64,000 nt of DNA, from NCBI GenBank assembly GCA_013398955.1, contig VWPU01004923.1:1-64000 (forward strand), in the 5' to 3' direction. Below the pieces are notes generated by a model, which was given only the letters and a program-made list of their open reading frames with translations, ran no database searches and was not told the DNA's origin. The translations under genes were made by a program, and so were the position numbers. How positions within the stretch are numbered: the stretch's first letter is position 1; each line of letters begins with the position of its first letter. This DNA is from Callaeas wilsoni. Its lineage: Eukaryota; Chordata; Aves; Passeriformes; Callaeidae. This document shows positions 50,801-63,208 of this stretch, piece after piece.

Positions 50801-51639
50801 TCCCTGTTAACAGCCAGAGGACTAGCGCAGAAAAAAACCCAGGGCTTGTGCACTTCTTGTAATACCAGGCCCGATTTCACAGGGGACGTGTCCTGGTTTA
50901 GGGAAATGTGAAAATACAAGTGTTGGGCAAGAGAGGAACAAAGGGAGATGGATTGAGCCAGTGCTGTACCTGCACAGCAGTGACAACACGAGGGCAGGGA
51001 TGACACAGAGCTGAGTGTCACTCACTGCAAAGGAGAGGGACAGGGGAGTGCTGTTAAAGCAGCATCCCAGACAGGGCATGCACACACAGAGTGTCCCTAG
51101 AGCTGCACGTGCAGCTTCCTTCACCCTAAAGCTGCCTGAAGGAGCAGCTGGATGGAGCACCTCCCCTGCCAGGACTAACACTGTCCCAGGATAGTGACAA
51201 GTGGCCTAGGAACAATGACCTACAAGATGACTTTCAAATGATTTCTATCAGAACCTGAAGTTTTGGGTTCCAAATCTTTGCACCTCCAGGAGGTGCAGTC
51301 AGTATCTGAACAGACTCTCTTCCATTGTGCCCACTGCCTATGACAGGCCTGATGCATTAATGCCCTTTGCAGAGAGAGCTGAACCAGCATCACCCAGCTC
51401 GAGGAGGAGCTGGAAGCCAGAGCCAGGCTCTGTTCTCAGCTCTGCCACTGCCTCAGCCTGACCTGAGCGAGGCAAAGCAGGGGCTGCTCTGGGCATCACT
51501 GCCCCAAGTGCTGCTTTCTGCACAAATCATGATCCCCATGCTGAATGAGCCTCCAAAAGCTGTGCTGTGCTGGCTAAACTCCAAGCACCATTCCTTCTTT
51601 ACTACTCATGGTCACAAAGAGGTCACTTGGTCTGGTCAG
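47871..51639 (-). other. PNPLA7: Upstream PNPLA7 intron, part 1; no exon found
   Basis: This is presumed intron because it precedes an exon entered in mid-codon. The stretch around 48810-49090 has a loose resemblance to the body of old CR1 copies ('gtgaccagaatacgggatgg', 'gaggagaaactgaact'), too weak to call. Nothing else is recognised. Confidence 0.5.
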
Positions 51640-52002
51640 CTGGACAAGAGGGGACTGAGGAGAGACCTCACTGCAGTTACAGGTGCCTTGTGAGGGGAAG
51701 AACAGGGACAGCTCCAATCTCTGCTCTGTGGTGACCAGGACAGGAGCCAGGGAACGGCTGGAGCTGGGCCAGGGCAGGCTCAGGCTGGAGATCAGGGAAA
51801 GGTTCTTCCCCCAGAGGTGCTGGGCACTGCCCAGGCTCCCCAGGGAATGGGCACGGCCCCGAGGCGGCCAGAGCTCCAGGAGCGTTTGGACAGCGCTGCC
51901 AGGGATGCCCAGGGTGGGGTTGTTGGGGTGTCTGTGCAGGGCCAGGGGCTGGGCTGGATGATCCTGGTGGGTCCCTTCCAGCTCAGGAGATTCTGTGATT
52001 CT
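51640..52002 (+). mobile_element. CR1 LINE 3' end fragment, one of the longest here
   Basis: It starts within 'gactgaggagagacctcact' and 'acaggtgccttgtgagggga', passes 'ctctgctctgtggtgaccag', 'ggagatcagggaaaggttct', 'ctccccagggaatgggcac' and 'gagcgtttggacagcgctgc', and ends 'ggtcccttccagctcagg' and 'gattctgtgattct'. It is the sister of the copy at 280-605. Confidence 0.92.
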
Positions 52003-52939
52003 GGGAAAGAAATGACCACAAAGCAGAGAGAGGAGTTATAGGGCTGCAGACCTGCTTCCCTAAATGCCACAGCCCAGCGCACACAGAGAGCTCAGCCTTT
52101 CTGCCAGAAGGTCTTGCAGGAAAATTCCTGCTGCTGAAATGAGCCCTTGCTTTCATCCCCTGGGGAAGTGCTGCTGGCATGTGACTGCAATGCACGAAGG
52201 CCAGAGCAGAACTGATAAAAGGAAAATTCCCCTGCGAGCCGTGCATGTGCCAGCCCCGCACGTGCTGCCAGAGCCGGGATTAGATCTGGCTCAGGAGGAA
52301 GGCAGCGAATGCAGCAGGACATCCCAGATTAAAGTGCCAGCAGGAAGGCAGGCTGTCCTCCCTGCTCAGGGCAGGGGCTGAAGGAAACACAATCAATACA
52401 AATCCAGAGCTCGTGCAGCAGTATTTTCCCCACTAGCCATGTTTAACACATCAGCAGGATGCTGCCTGTGTTTGAAAGAACACAGAGCCTGGGAGCAGCC
52501 AGAAGGGACACTCGTTTTTCAGACCATGGCTAAGGGGACAGCCAGGCAAGGCTGCAGCTCCACCACCTCCAAAGTCCATGTCAGCTTCAAAAGGGAAGCT
52601 GGATTCAGCCTCACCAGCCCCCATCTCTCCTCCTAACTGACTCGGCAGGATGAAGGCGATCTCTCTGATTGCTCTGAAGAGATGCTGTTTCCTTTGGTTA
52701 AAAAAGGATTAAGGCCATGGCTGCTGCAGAGCTCTGCTGTGTCTCCCACCAAAGCCTCCCCAGGGTGGGACACACAGCTTCCTGCCCCTCCTTCCTGATG
52801 GAGTTACCTGGCAAAGGAGGCAGAAAAACAGAGAAATTGTCAAGGAGACTTTATTAAGCTCCACTAGAACCCAATAAACACCCTGAGTTAAGACACTCTC
52901 AGAACCTTACAACTCCTGAAGCAGCAAAGCCATAAAATC
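52003..52939 (-). other. Upstream PNPLA7 intron, part 2; nothing recognised
   Basis: No exon or named repeat. A chance G-G-G-G-A-like codon run at 52551-52575 was considered as the missing glycine loop and rejected. Confidence 0.5.
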
Positions 52940-53145
52940 CGCTTTTCCTTGGAAGGGCTGTCCAGTCCCACACAGGCTGCCCAGGGCAGTGGTGGAGTCC
53001 CCAGCCCTGGAGGGGTTTAAAAGCCATGTGGATGTGGCACTTGGGGACATGGGTTAGTGCTGGCCTGGGCAGTGCTGGGGGAATGGTTGGACTCCATGAT
53101 CTTAAAGGTCTTTTCCAACCTTAACAATTCTGCAATTCTATGAAT
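52940..53145 (+). mobile_element. CR1 LINE 3' end fragment
   Basis: It reads 'tgcccagggcagtggtggag', 'ggaggggtttaaaagccatg', 'tggatgtggcacttggggac', 'gctgggggaatggttggact', 'cttttccaaccttaacaat' and a tail 'caattctatgaatt', close to the typical CR1 terminal octamer repeat. Confidence 0.92.
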
Positions 53146-56100
53146 TTGCATTTACCATGTCCATTTTGGAGATGTGCAAAAAGCAGTGCATTGGGCAACC
53201 ACTCCCCCAACTCTGCTCTGAGCACAACAGAAATAAACTGAAGGTGCTTGAGCTTCCAAGCCCACAGAACTGGACAGCACATCCTGAAATCCACTTTTTT
53301 AAGCACACGGGGCCCACTGTCCCAAAAGTGGGGCTGGTGGGGCTGGTGACTGAGCCTGCAGCTCTCAGAGTAACAGATGCAGCTACAAGCACTGCAGAAC
53401 CATTAACTGAGTGGTGGTGGGGGTTCTGGATCCTTCTTGGAGTCATTGTGGAGGTGCTCGTTGTATTGGGGTGAGAGGAAACTGGATGCTGTTTATGTGA
53501 AGAGCTACATGGAAAGGCATCAGGAAAGGTGATGTAAGGAAAAGCCTCTTCTTTAGATAAACAACAGCATTTTTTGGTGTGTTCTGTGGCTGATCCTGGC
53601 ATTGAGTGGCTCAGTCACTGGCTCAGAAATGGAGCAAGTCTGCTACAAGTTGCAACTGGATTCTCTCCAACTGGCACCTTCGAGCTTTTGCAGCAGCAGC
53701 AATATACCCAAACATTGCTTTGAAATCTAATCCTAGTTATATCTTTCCAATAACATTATTTCCCAGCTTTCCTGACCATAAAACTTCCCAGCATCATAAA
53801 TCTGCCAGAATTAGTGCAGTGATTTTCTGCCAGCTCCAAAGGAGCACAGAAACCAGACCCCTGCATTTCTGCTGCTGTGGTTCTACGTGAGTACTTACAA
53901 GGAACTTTCCAATCTTGACAACATTAATTAATTGATTAATCAACTAAGCACCATTTCTAAACTAAACAGAGGGATAACCCCCCATTACTGGGTTCTCATC
54001 CTGACATCCAGCTACCAGCAGGATCTCTCCCAGCAGCTGCCCTGAAGGAAGCTTCCACAGCCCACAGGTATTGATCCACAGACCTGAATTTTTCCTGTCT
54101 TCCTCTCCATTAACAACAATCTCATTCCATCCTCTCATTTAGCTTTGCCCTCAGATTCCCACCAGCTCCTTAAGGCAGAGCTCAGGAGCCATTTCCCTTT
54201 GGCCTTGCCACGCTGCAGAGATCACGCATCAACCCTGTGCCAGACAGGCACATCTGGCAGAAAAAGCATCTCCTATCCATCACAAGCCCAGTGAAACCCC
54301 CTTCCTGCAAGAAAATCCAAATACAATGTCCTTTTATAGCCCTGATCTTGTTTCTGCTTTATACACTAACTTTAGAACAAGCTTTAAACAAAGAGATTTG
54401 TGCCTGACACAGAAATAAATGAGCAAAATGCGTCCAGCACTTCCAGGAGGGGCTGTCAGGGCTACCCAGCCCTGGGGTGTGAAGGGATACAGGAGGAAGG
54501 CATTGGAGGGGAGAAAATGCACAAAATAGTCTCAGCAAATTATAAAATGCACCAGGGTTTTTGTTTTCTGATCCCAGCTGGCAGCAGCACGCTCGGAGAG
54601 AGGCACAGGAGCAGGGAAGAGGCTGAATGACAAACTGCACCCACTTGGGGATGTCACAAAATCCTGTCTCTTACTCTGAGCCAAGGAACAACTCAGTTAT
54701 CATCTGCAAAGGAAGATAATTTCTTTGGAAAACAAATATATCCTCCTTCCCCACTCTTCCCTTTGAGACTTATTTATTAAAGCCTTGGAAGAACCCATTT
54801 TGAGCACAACATCTGGAAGCTGCAGAAATAAGACCAAAGCACTTTAGAGAATATAACTGTTAATTTACTTTTTCCTAACAGGAAAGCTCACTGCCCAGGT
54901 AGGGCTGGACAGAAATTCCCCAAAATCACAGCAACACAAGAACCATACTCCTGAAAGCACATGGACTTGCCAACAGAGCTTTACAGCTGCTCCATGGAAG
55001 TGAACACAGCACATGCTTTTACATCTAATAAAAAAAGGTGCAAAACCAGCAACAAGAGCTGACCCACAACTCCCCAGCCTCCTTGTTTAATTTCACCTGT
55101 TTATCAAGGCACTGCTGTGAATAAATGAGTTTGGTGGGTTGAAGACTGGAGATCAGAACAGGAGAGTCCAACTAAACCACCTGCAATTAATTTTAGGGGT
55201 TTTTTAAGCCATAACTTTGAAGTTGATGACTCCCAAGCTCCTGCTGCTTGCAGGGTTTAATAGAAGCTGTTATAACCTTCAACCTTCGTGGCAGATGGGC
55301 ACAAATGAGCAATTACAGAGGTGCTGCAGATGGGAAAAGGAAAAATCAGATCATTAAGCATTCCATGGGTGCCAAGCCACGTGAACAAGGCTTTTGTGGG
55401 CACGTGATGAGCCAACTGTTCCACAGCTCTCCGAGCTATTGGCATTCAGGTCTGGGAATAGGGAGCAGCCGCAGGCTCTGCCTTTCCCCCAGCTCACTTG
55501 GAGGCAGAGTTCTGAGCTGCTGCACAAACACGATTAAAACCACGACGAACGCGCCGGCGTCGCTCGGGATGGTCCCTCCCTGGAGAAATCCAAGCAGAGC
55601 CCCTCAGGAGCAATTAGGCTGCAGCCTCTTCCCAACCATCTGCAAGCACAGCCCGAGGCCCTCAGAGGAGCTCCCAGCCGTGTCTCAGGAGCTCTGCTCA
55701 ACAACAGCAAACACAACTCACTGATTTATTTTTAGGGGTTGTTTTTTTGTTTGTTCAAACAACACAGCTCAAGGGCTGACCTGGATAAGACTCAAATTAG
55801 ATATCCAAACATACATTATCATCATCTTTTCCAAGCAGGAGCCCACCTTCCTTACCTCACTCCTTCAGCCTTTCCCAAAGAGCAGCACAAGTAAAACACC
55901 AAGTCAAAGGTGCAGTTTCATCTTTAAGGATAGAGTTTTGCTGCTTCTCTGTTATTTTGCCTCCTGAATACTGCCCTGGAATCAAATGTAATTTTTGAAA
56001 GATGCTGGGAATCCAGAAGCCTGACTCTGGAGTTCAGTTTTCCCTCTGGTTTATCTGCACGTGGCAATGGATGCTCCACTCGTGACAAGAGCACGGACAC

Positions 56101-56870
56101 CCAGCACAGGACACTTCTCAAGCACCTTCAGGAGTAATTACAAGCTCTGAAGCCCCCTATGCATCAGTCTGAGCTTCAAAAAGGGATATCACACAGAAAA
56201 ATTCCACTCCACCGTGCACTGAGATACAGACATTTATCTACACACACAAAAGCCATAGCACAGGTCACCAAACAGCTTCCTCTCCTCCAAAATGCTCCCA
56301 GCCAGGGCAGGCTGGCCATGATGGGGGAAGGCTGCAAAGATTAACCTCAGGGCTGCCAACTTTCTGCCTTTCCAAAGTCAAGAGACAGACTGGCCTGGTG
56401 TACAAAGGGATTACTCTGAAGAACAGGAACTGGAGGAAAGATATTTCAAGTATTCAGAGGTCGGAGTGGTTTTTTTTTTCCATGACACAAAGCAGATTGA
56501 GCCCCTTTTGTATCATTTTGATACTTCCCTGCTGCAGAAATCCTGCTTCCTCAGCTGTTACTGGGCACTGACAGACTGCAGATGCTGCACAGCAAGCCTG
56601 ATTCTTCCATTTAAACCCAGGGAAGAAGCATTTTTCAAGTTCCTTTCATATCTCAGCTTCATTTACTGCAACTTCAGAGCACGATCAGGATGAGGAATGG
56701 GATCCTTTTAGCAGCACATATTCTTCAAGACCTGTCTTGCTAGAGAAGAGGAGAGCACAGCCCTTACGTGCCAGCTCAGTACCTCCAGCAAGCACTTGGA
56801 AATGGAACAGGAATTTCAGGGAGATGCTGCCTGACTGCATCAGGGGGAGAGAAAGAAAAGACAGGAATTG
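53146..56870 (-). other. Upstream PNPLA7 intron, part 3; no exon found
   Basis: A plus-strand frame at 53157-53474 ends in a hydrophobic W-W-W-G-F-W-I-L-L-G-V-I segment that looks like a membrane helix, but it starts inside a CR1 tail and has no family match. A small CpG cluster occurs near 55540-55570. Nothing else is recognised. Confidence 0.5.
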
Positions 56871-56889
56871 AAAAAAAAAAAAAAAAAAA
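56871..56889. repeat. A19 homopolymer
   Basis: Nineteen consecutive A on the plus strand, after 'acaggaattg'. It may be the tail of a retroposed sequence in plus orientation; I cannot identify a body. Confidence 0.8.
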
Positions 56890-59334
56890 TCCTTGCTCTT
56901 GTCTCGCATAAGTGGAAATCAGGAAATGGTGTGAACCCAGTGCAGAAGGGCCCAGTCTGTGCCAGACTGGCTCCATCCAGGGCTGCCAGACACCAGGCTG
57001 GAGACAGGGATCTTGGCCAGCCCCCAGCAGAGCCCAGCACCCAGATCCCTCCTGCCAGAGGAGGCAAAGATACCCCAAACCTCAGCAGCCCCTGCAAAAA
57101 CACTGATCATGTCTTGGCACTGCACCCAGACAGCACAAGGTGTCACCTGGTCACCCCTCTGCCTGTTGAAGAGTCAACTCCATCAGAATAATTGGACAGG
57201 CAGGTTTCGAGCAAATCCCCCAGACACAGCCAACCCACAAGACAGCAGCATAAATCCATTTACATTTGGAGATAACAACATCCTCCTGAAACCCCAAACC
57301 ACTCCTCCTGGTAATGGTTTGTATTTTTCTTCCCTCTAAGTGCTCAGGAGCCATTTCCAGAGGGTGACCTGCCCAGCTGCCCACGCTGTGTTTCACCAAA
57401 GGAGAGCACAGCTCCGAGGGTTTAAGCCATTTCCTCAATCCCATTGGCAGCTGAACCCCAGCCCCATGAAATCCTGCCTGTCCCTTCCTCTCCTCAGTGA
57501 TGGAACCCTCAGTGATGGAACCAGTGATGGTGGCTCGTGGCACCACTTAGCACACTTTGCAGAGGTTGGTGCTGCCCTTCCAAACCCCTCCTGGCCAAGG
57601 TCACAATGAAGAACAATGGTTTTAGCAACCATTTTGTTCCATAATTTACTTCAGAACAAGCATTTTCTCAGGCTGTTTTCTGAGCACTTCAGGAAAAAAC
57701 ACAACCCTGAATCCAATTTTCAGCTGGATTCAGCTGTTAGCTCTGTGCCCTGGGAATTTTAAGTGCTGTGAGGCAGAGACACCAAATGAAGGGGATACCT
57801 GTACCCCATTATAAACCCCTGAAAACGACATTAAACATCGCAATCAATAACCTATTTGCAAACTTGGTGCAGTCCTGAAGCTCACTGCACGATCTGGAAT
57901 GATTTCAAAGGCAAGTGCATTTCTGTTGACACACAGGGACACACCAGGATGGCAAAAAAAAATTAGCAAACTGCATTTTTTTCACAACAGGTGAAAATCT
58001 CACAATTTGTGAGAGGACTTGAAAGCAAAGACTGAGAAAGGAACTAAAGGGCAGATGTAAAGAAGACAAAAAGGAATGAGTGTGGAGCAAAAATAGTGCA
58101 AAGAAACTGGGAAATCTCAAGGCTTGGATGTTTTAGAAAGGGAACAGAGATTTACAGACGGGCAGACACAGCCAAGTGGGAAAAGAAAAAGGGAAAATAG
58201 GTTATGTATGATCTAGATAGGAATGGAAGTGTGGAGAAACACTGTTAAGCAAGTTCTCAAGATGTTACTTTTATCCTCCAGCACAAGGAACTGGTCACAA
58301 CAGCACCTGGGCTCCAGAGACCCCTCATCCCTCCTATCCTGGGCTGCCCCTCATCAGACTCAGTCCATGTTAAGTCTTGAACCCAGCAAAGGAGCTGAAA
58401 AACATTTACTGAGTTCCAACTTATGTGAGGAACATCAAAAACCCAGGAAATTCCCATGAGATTTTCCCTCTTCCCTTCAGTAATCTCTATATTGAGTGTT
58501 TTTAGGATCCCATAGGGGAAAACACCGCTCTGTTCTTTCTGGCAGTGTCTTCCAAGTGTTTTCCTCTGGAGCTGCCTCCTTCAGGCAGCAAATTCCTCCC
58601 CTCTCCTCCCACACATCCTAAAAGCACATTGTCTGGGTGCCTGTGGTCAGGTTTAAAAGTTTAAAAAAGCAGCTCCCCCCATATTTCCAGTTGCCTCCCT
58701 GTATCTGAGGTTCAGTAATCGATGTTAGGAGCCCACCAGCTCCATCTCAAGTTCTGCAGCTCTGCAATGGCAGTTTTACACAACATCCATGCACACACGT
58801 CTCCTCCTGATAGGGGTGAAAAGCCTCCTATCATTAGTTACTTGTCTTAGCTGAGGAATAAGAAATAATCTCCCTTAAGTGCTGGAACTGGATCCGAAGC
58901 ACCTGCACCATAAAACTTCAGAGTCTCCCCAAGAGGTTCTGTTATTGCCCAAGACTGAACTCCAGGATTTCATAACCACAGTGCAGGAAAAGGAGCTGCA
59001 GCCTGGGAAGGGAGCTGTCAGCACCATGGGAGCAAACTGTCCATCCCAAGGACAGCACTTTGTCATTGGAGCAGCATTTCCCCCTCACACTTCAGCTTTT
59101 TATTCCTCAGATGTTGCATCACACGCTGGAAGTTGGGCCATGAGGTGTCCACTCCCCCAGTGCACCACCAGCCAGCCCGTTCCACCCCCTGGAGCCAAAC
59201 CTCGGTCCTGACCCAGGGGACATCACCTTTACTAGGCCCTAAAACCCTCACTAAGCTTAGACATTTTCTGTGCAGTCTTCCCTGTTGTGTGTCCCTGTGC
59301 TTCTCTCTGCTTCTGTGGACCACGAAGGCAAAGA
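56890..59334 (-). other. Upstream PNPLA7 intron, part 4; no exon found
   Basis: Contains a 15-bp block (ctcagtgatggaacc) repeated in tandem with a third partial copy at about 57493-57530. Otherwise nothing is recognised. Confidence 0.45.
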
Positions 59335-59586
59335 TGACATTGCACAAGGGATCTCAGCTCTCCTCTGTCGCTGTTGAGCCGCTGTTGAGAAATGAAGACT
59401 TGCTTTCTGTATGGCATAGGAAAAGGGGCTTTTATTATTTGTTTCTAGCTTATATAGGGTCTTGAAAGGTCACCCAGATTGGCCAGTTCAAAACGTCCCC
59501 CTAGGTCTAACTGGCCAGGCCTGAACTGTCCAAACCCGAGGAACTGTTTTTAATAACATCCAAACTTTATCTTTGTTTATAGAACA
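59335..59586 (-). mobile_element. LTR-like element (probable solo LTR of an endogenous retrovirus)
   Basis: Read on the minus strand, the promoter elements of a retroviral LTR come in order at LTR-like spacing: CCAAT (59482-59478), TATATAAG (59456-59449) and AATAAAAG (59436-59429). A U5-like stretch with 'cagcggctcaacagcga' follows. The ends are uncertain: the minus strand begins TGTT near 59586 and ends TGCA near 59341, which would make about 246 bp. I could not find a target-site duplication or any gag, pol or env next to it, so only a solo LTR is proposed. Confidence 0.5.
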
Positions 59587-61714
59587 CAGAAGGAAGAGAA
59601 GGAAAATTCTCATGGGAAAGGTCTGTGCTAGCCACACTCCTCCATAGCAGCAGTGCTGCAAACCAGACCTTCCCAGGCTGCCATTTGACCTCAGGAGAAC
59701 TAAACACAGCCCCAAAAAGCAGAGGTGCTATTTCCACTCTCCCTTCCTCGCAGCACATTCCTCAGTCACTCCTGCTGTTGCATTACCACGTTACGCTGAC
59801 GAGAATTTAGATGTTCATTAATTCTGGCAGCTTGTCAATTTTTCCTTAACGAATTCAAGCAAGGGAAAGAGCAGTGACTTCATGGCTCCTCTCAGGAAAA
59901 AAGCTGATGAAAATTTCACAGGAGGCAAGAAAGGAATTTCTCTTGCCTGCAGTGACCCTCTTGCCAAACACCAGACGTGCACCATGCAGTGCAGAAGTGA
60001 AAGTTTCTCAGAGTTAAGATGGCAAAATCCAATTAAGGAGGAAGCATTGAGCATCTAAGTAGCAGGATAAGCACCAAACCCTGCCTGTTCCCAATTATCA
60101 TGAGAAAAGGACAGAATGAAGAAGCAGCTGCCCTCAGCCAGGATGGGGCCACAAGGGTTTTGCTTTAAGGCTCCTCTCCACGTTGGAGTAACAAACCAAA
60201 TAGAAAAACAAATCAACCCCCAAAACTTACTAGTGTCTCTATTAATCATTTCTGACTCCACACGAGCATATTGCAGATTCAGCTTCTGCATCCTGCCAGC
60301 TCTGACAGCACTTAATTGCTGGGGGTGTAATTAAAATGCTGCATCACCGGCCATGGAACAGCAGCACCACATCCCTGTGCCTGCTGAAGGCAGCCAGGAG
60401 CTCCCCAGACAACCTGAGGAGGAATATCAGCTCTCACAGCACAGCACTTCCTCGCCTTAAAGTGTTTTACATGAGTAGATCAGGTCATCAGTCCCCAAAC
60501 TCGATTCCTGTTTTAGCAGGATGGAGCGGGGGAAGCACCAGAGGGTTTGTTCCTAGCAAGAGCTCCTCACCTCCCAGCCACACTTGCAGGCTAAAAGCAC
60601 CAACAGTCAGAAAAGGAACATGATCTTCTAAAGTTCTGAAGTTCTCAAAATCTGTTTCAAGTGTTTCCTTATGGTGTGTTGGGAGCTTTGCATCATTTCT
60701 TTTCTACCACGATTGCCCAGGGACACAGCGGGGGAAACAACCTCCCTGTGTGCTGCCACACTGGGCTCAGCCTCCAAACAAAAGCTCCTGGAGATGCACA
60801 TGTGCACCCACCACGTCTCCAGGTGGCTGGGGGCATGTCCCACCTGCTCCTTGCTTGACCCCCTGTACAGGACAGCGTGACCTGTGCATCCCTTCCAGGC
60901 GCTGAATGCAGCTCTGCCCCTCCTGCCTACGCCAGGGCTTTGTCCCAGAGCACACACAGGACAAACAAATCCTTTGTGCCCTCTGGAAGGACAGATCAGT
61001 GCCTGGTGGCAGAGAAAGGAGGCAGGATGGATAAGCAGCTGCCTGAGTGAGCTGGAGCTGCAGCCAAACATCACAGCCACAGCCACAGCAAATCCTCCCT
61101 GGTTTGTTCTCCCTGCAGTCCACGAGTCAAACACGGGGAGCGGAGAGCAAACGTGATCTCCTGAGAGCAGAACAATTGAGATCTGCCTCTCAGGGACTCT
61201 CCCAGCCTCTTCATCCCTGGGTAAAGCCACTGAATGGCAAGATAAAGCCAGGCTTTAAGGAGCTCAGCAGCAGCCCATGAGTGACCAGCTGAAGATGGAC
61301 CTGCCTGTTTGTCCTTCTCTAAGAGCCTGGAGTGTGAGCACCCTGCACTGGCACAGACAGACAGAGGAGACAACAGCAGTGTTCATCAGACACAGAGATC
61401 CCACAACACAAAGGGCAGAACTTCCTTCTCCTACACTGCTGCTTTTATCCTCCCTTTCCAGAGGGCCAGAGCTGGCAACAAAGCAAAGGCAGAAAGGACA
61501 AGTTGTTGAAACAAGCCAGCTGTCCAAAATGAAAAGGCCTGAGCCACATCTGTAGAGTCAGCAAGAAAACTGTGCACAAAAAACCCAGCTACTTGACACA
61601 TCAAGTGCTGAGGTGAGATAATAAGTTTGAGGAGAAAACTAAACAGAAAAAGGAGAAATTCAAAGATACCCTGATGAAATATCCATAAATATCCTTTATG
61701 GCAGCTCCTCAAGG
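59587..61714 (-). other. Upstream PNPLA7 intron, part 5; one weak exon-like segment
   Basis: 60292-60231 on the minus strand looks like a 62-base exon (GGCAG| ... |GTAAGTTTTG) with a 20-codon open frame, but I recognise no protein in it. A 200-codon minus-strand frame at 61230-60628 has no support. Nothing else is identified. Confidence 0.4.
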
Positions 61715-61818
61715 GAGGTTGAAATGCTCAGGGTGGGATTGTTGGGAGGTCCGTGCAGGGCCAGAGTGAAGATCCTTGAAGATGCCTTCCAGCTCAGGAT
61801 ACTCCGTGACTCTGGAAC
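61715..61818 (+). mobile_element. CR1 LINE 3' end fragment, very short
   Basis: About 100 bases: 'atgctcagggtgggattgtt', 'gtgcagggccagagtgaaga', 'gatgccttccagctcaggat' and 'actccgtgactctg'. It resembles the end of the 280-605 copy. Confidence 0.75.
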
Positions 61819-63146
61819 AGCCCAACCCATTTTTTCCCAAAGCCTTAGGGATTCCCAGATAGTTCTGTAATAATTATTTACTCCCTAGAAATTTTAGTTT
61901 TCAAACAGCTTTGCTAAGACAACCATAGCAAACCAAAGAACGGGTGGGCTGTATGTGGGAGGGCTAAAGGTCAGGACAGTTATTTATGGAATAAATAACT
62001 TGTTGCAGGGCTTTATGTGTGATTATTCTTGCAACTACATCTCAAAGGTATTATTTTCCTAAACACAAATCCCCTTTCCTTCCCTCAAACTCCATGTTTC
62101 TAACTAAAATTAAGTTAGCATTTAACAAAAGTAAAACACTGTAATTTTAGAACCGTATCACTTCAAGTTGTTTTATTTTTATGCTCACAGAAGAAAGAAA
62201 ACCTTTAGTTCCTATGAGCCTCTTGTCATGACAAACCACAACGATAATTACTAGGAAGCTGTTCTTGGGTAAAACCTCCCAATCCAGCTGTCACTGGGAA
62301 GCCAGACAAACATTCCCAAAATAACAACTAAATAATTGATATTACTGGAGTCACAGAACACAATGCCTTGAACAAATACCCACCAGCCAGCCCCTGTCAC
62401 TGCTACCCCTCCCTGGCTGTGTGACCTGCATGATTCCTGCTCTGAGAGCAAGGTGGGAGGTTACTCATGCAATTATTACCCAAAGGCCATCAACAGTCTG
62501 TGCAGAGACCCACGAAGACACTCTTAGTCTGACTGTGCTTTTAACCACAGGATGATTTTAAGTTCCTAATCTAATCTTTTGAAATTCCCTTGTTAGTAGA
62601 AATGGGCAATATAAGAATTTACTTTGCCCTTCCAAAGGGTATTCAGAGTAATTCTGAACCTTTATGTGGTTCAGAGTAATTTTGTCTTTTCTCCAGTCTT
62701 AATTATATTCTCACTTCAAAAAATCTTTATCCAGCCACAATTTAGATGATTATTTAATGACCAGAACAGCATTCTGTACCTTTCCAGGGACAACACAATG
62801 CTCACACCATCCCTGTGCCAGCCTGGAACCCCTGAACAAGCAGTTCAGTCCACGGCATCAAAAGCGTTTCAGAGAAGAAAGAAATACCCCATTTATCCAC
62901 TCTGCCCTTAATCCTCTTCAAGTCCTCCCCATTCAGGGATGCAGAAATGAGCAGAGTGATGGCTAATGGCCCGTGGCTCGTTGCTGAATGGGTGATGAGC
63001 ATCCAGAGACCCCAAAGCCAACACAGCAGCAGAGCAGCTTTGCAGAGAGGGACAACACAGGACCAACACAGGCTCAGTGACCCTGCTCCTCCTTACCTCA
63101 GATCCTGCACACCCGCAGGTGGGAGCTTGCAAATTAAGTAGTAGAA

Positions 63147-63148
<2 letters not shown>
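61819..63148 (-). other. Upstream PNPLA7 intron, part 6; nothing recognised
   Basis: A/T-rich in 61850-62760. No exon, RNA gene or named repeat. Confidence 0.45.
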
Positions 63149-63180
<32 letters not shown>

Positions 63181-63208
63181 AAAAACAAAACAAAAACAAA
63201 CAAAAAAA
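63149..63208. repeat. A-rich tract (about 60 bp)
   Basis: Nineteen A, one G and a further run of A precede a (CAAAA/CAAAC)-type stretch up to 63208. It could be the tail of a retroposed sequence in plus orientation or plain simple sequence. Confidence 0.85.

Noticed and set aside
52551..52580. Minus-strand codon run reading F-G-G-G-G-A-A, a possible glycine loop for the missing PNPLA7 exon
   Set aside because: The residues before it do not match the family (no A-L-V-L), no donor follows at the required phase, and Arg is replaced.
53157..53474. Plus-strand frame ending in a membrane-helix-like segment, superficially like the end of an integrin or receptor
   Set aside because: It starts at the edge of a CR1 tail, has no cytoplasmic motif after the helix and no neighbouring exons.
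60628..61230. 200-codon minus-strand frame
   Set aside because: No recognisable domain, no splice or promoter context, and other frames over the same DNA are open too.
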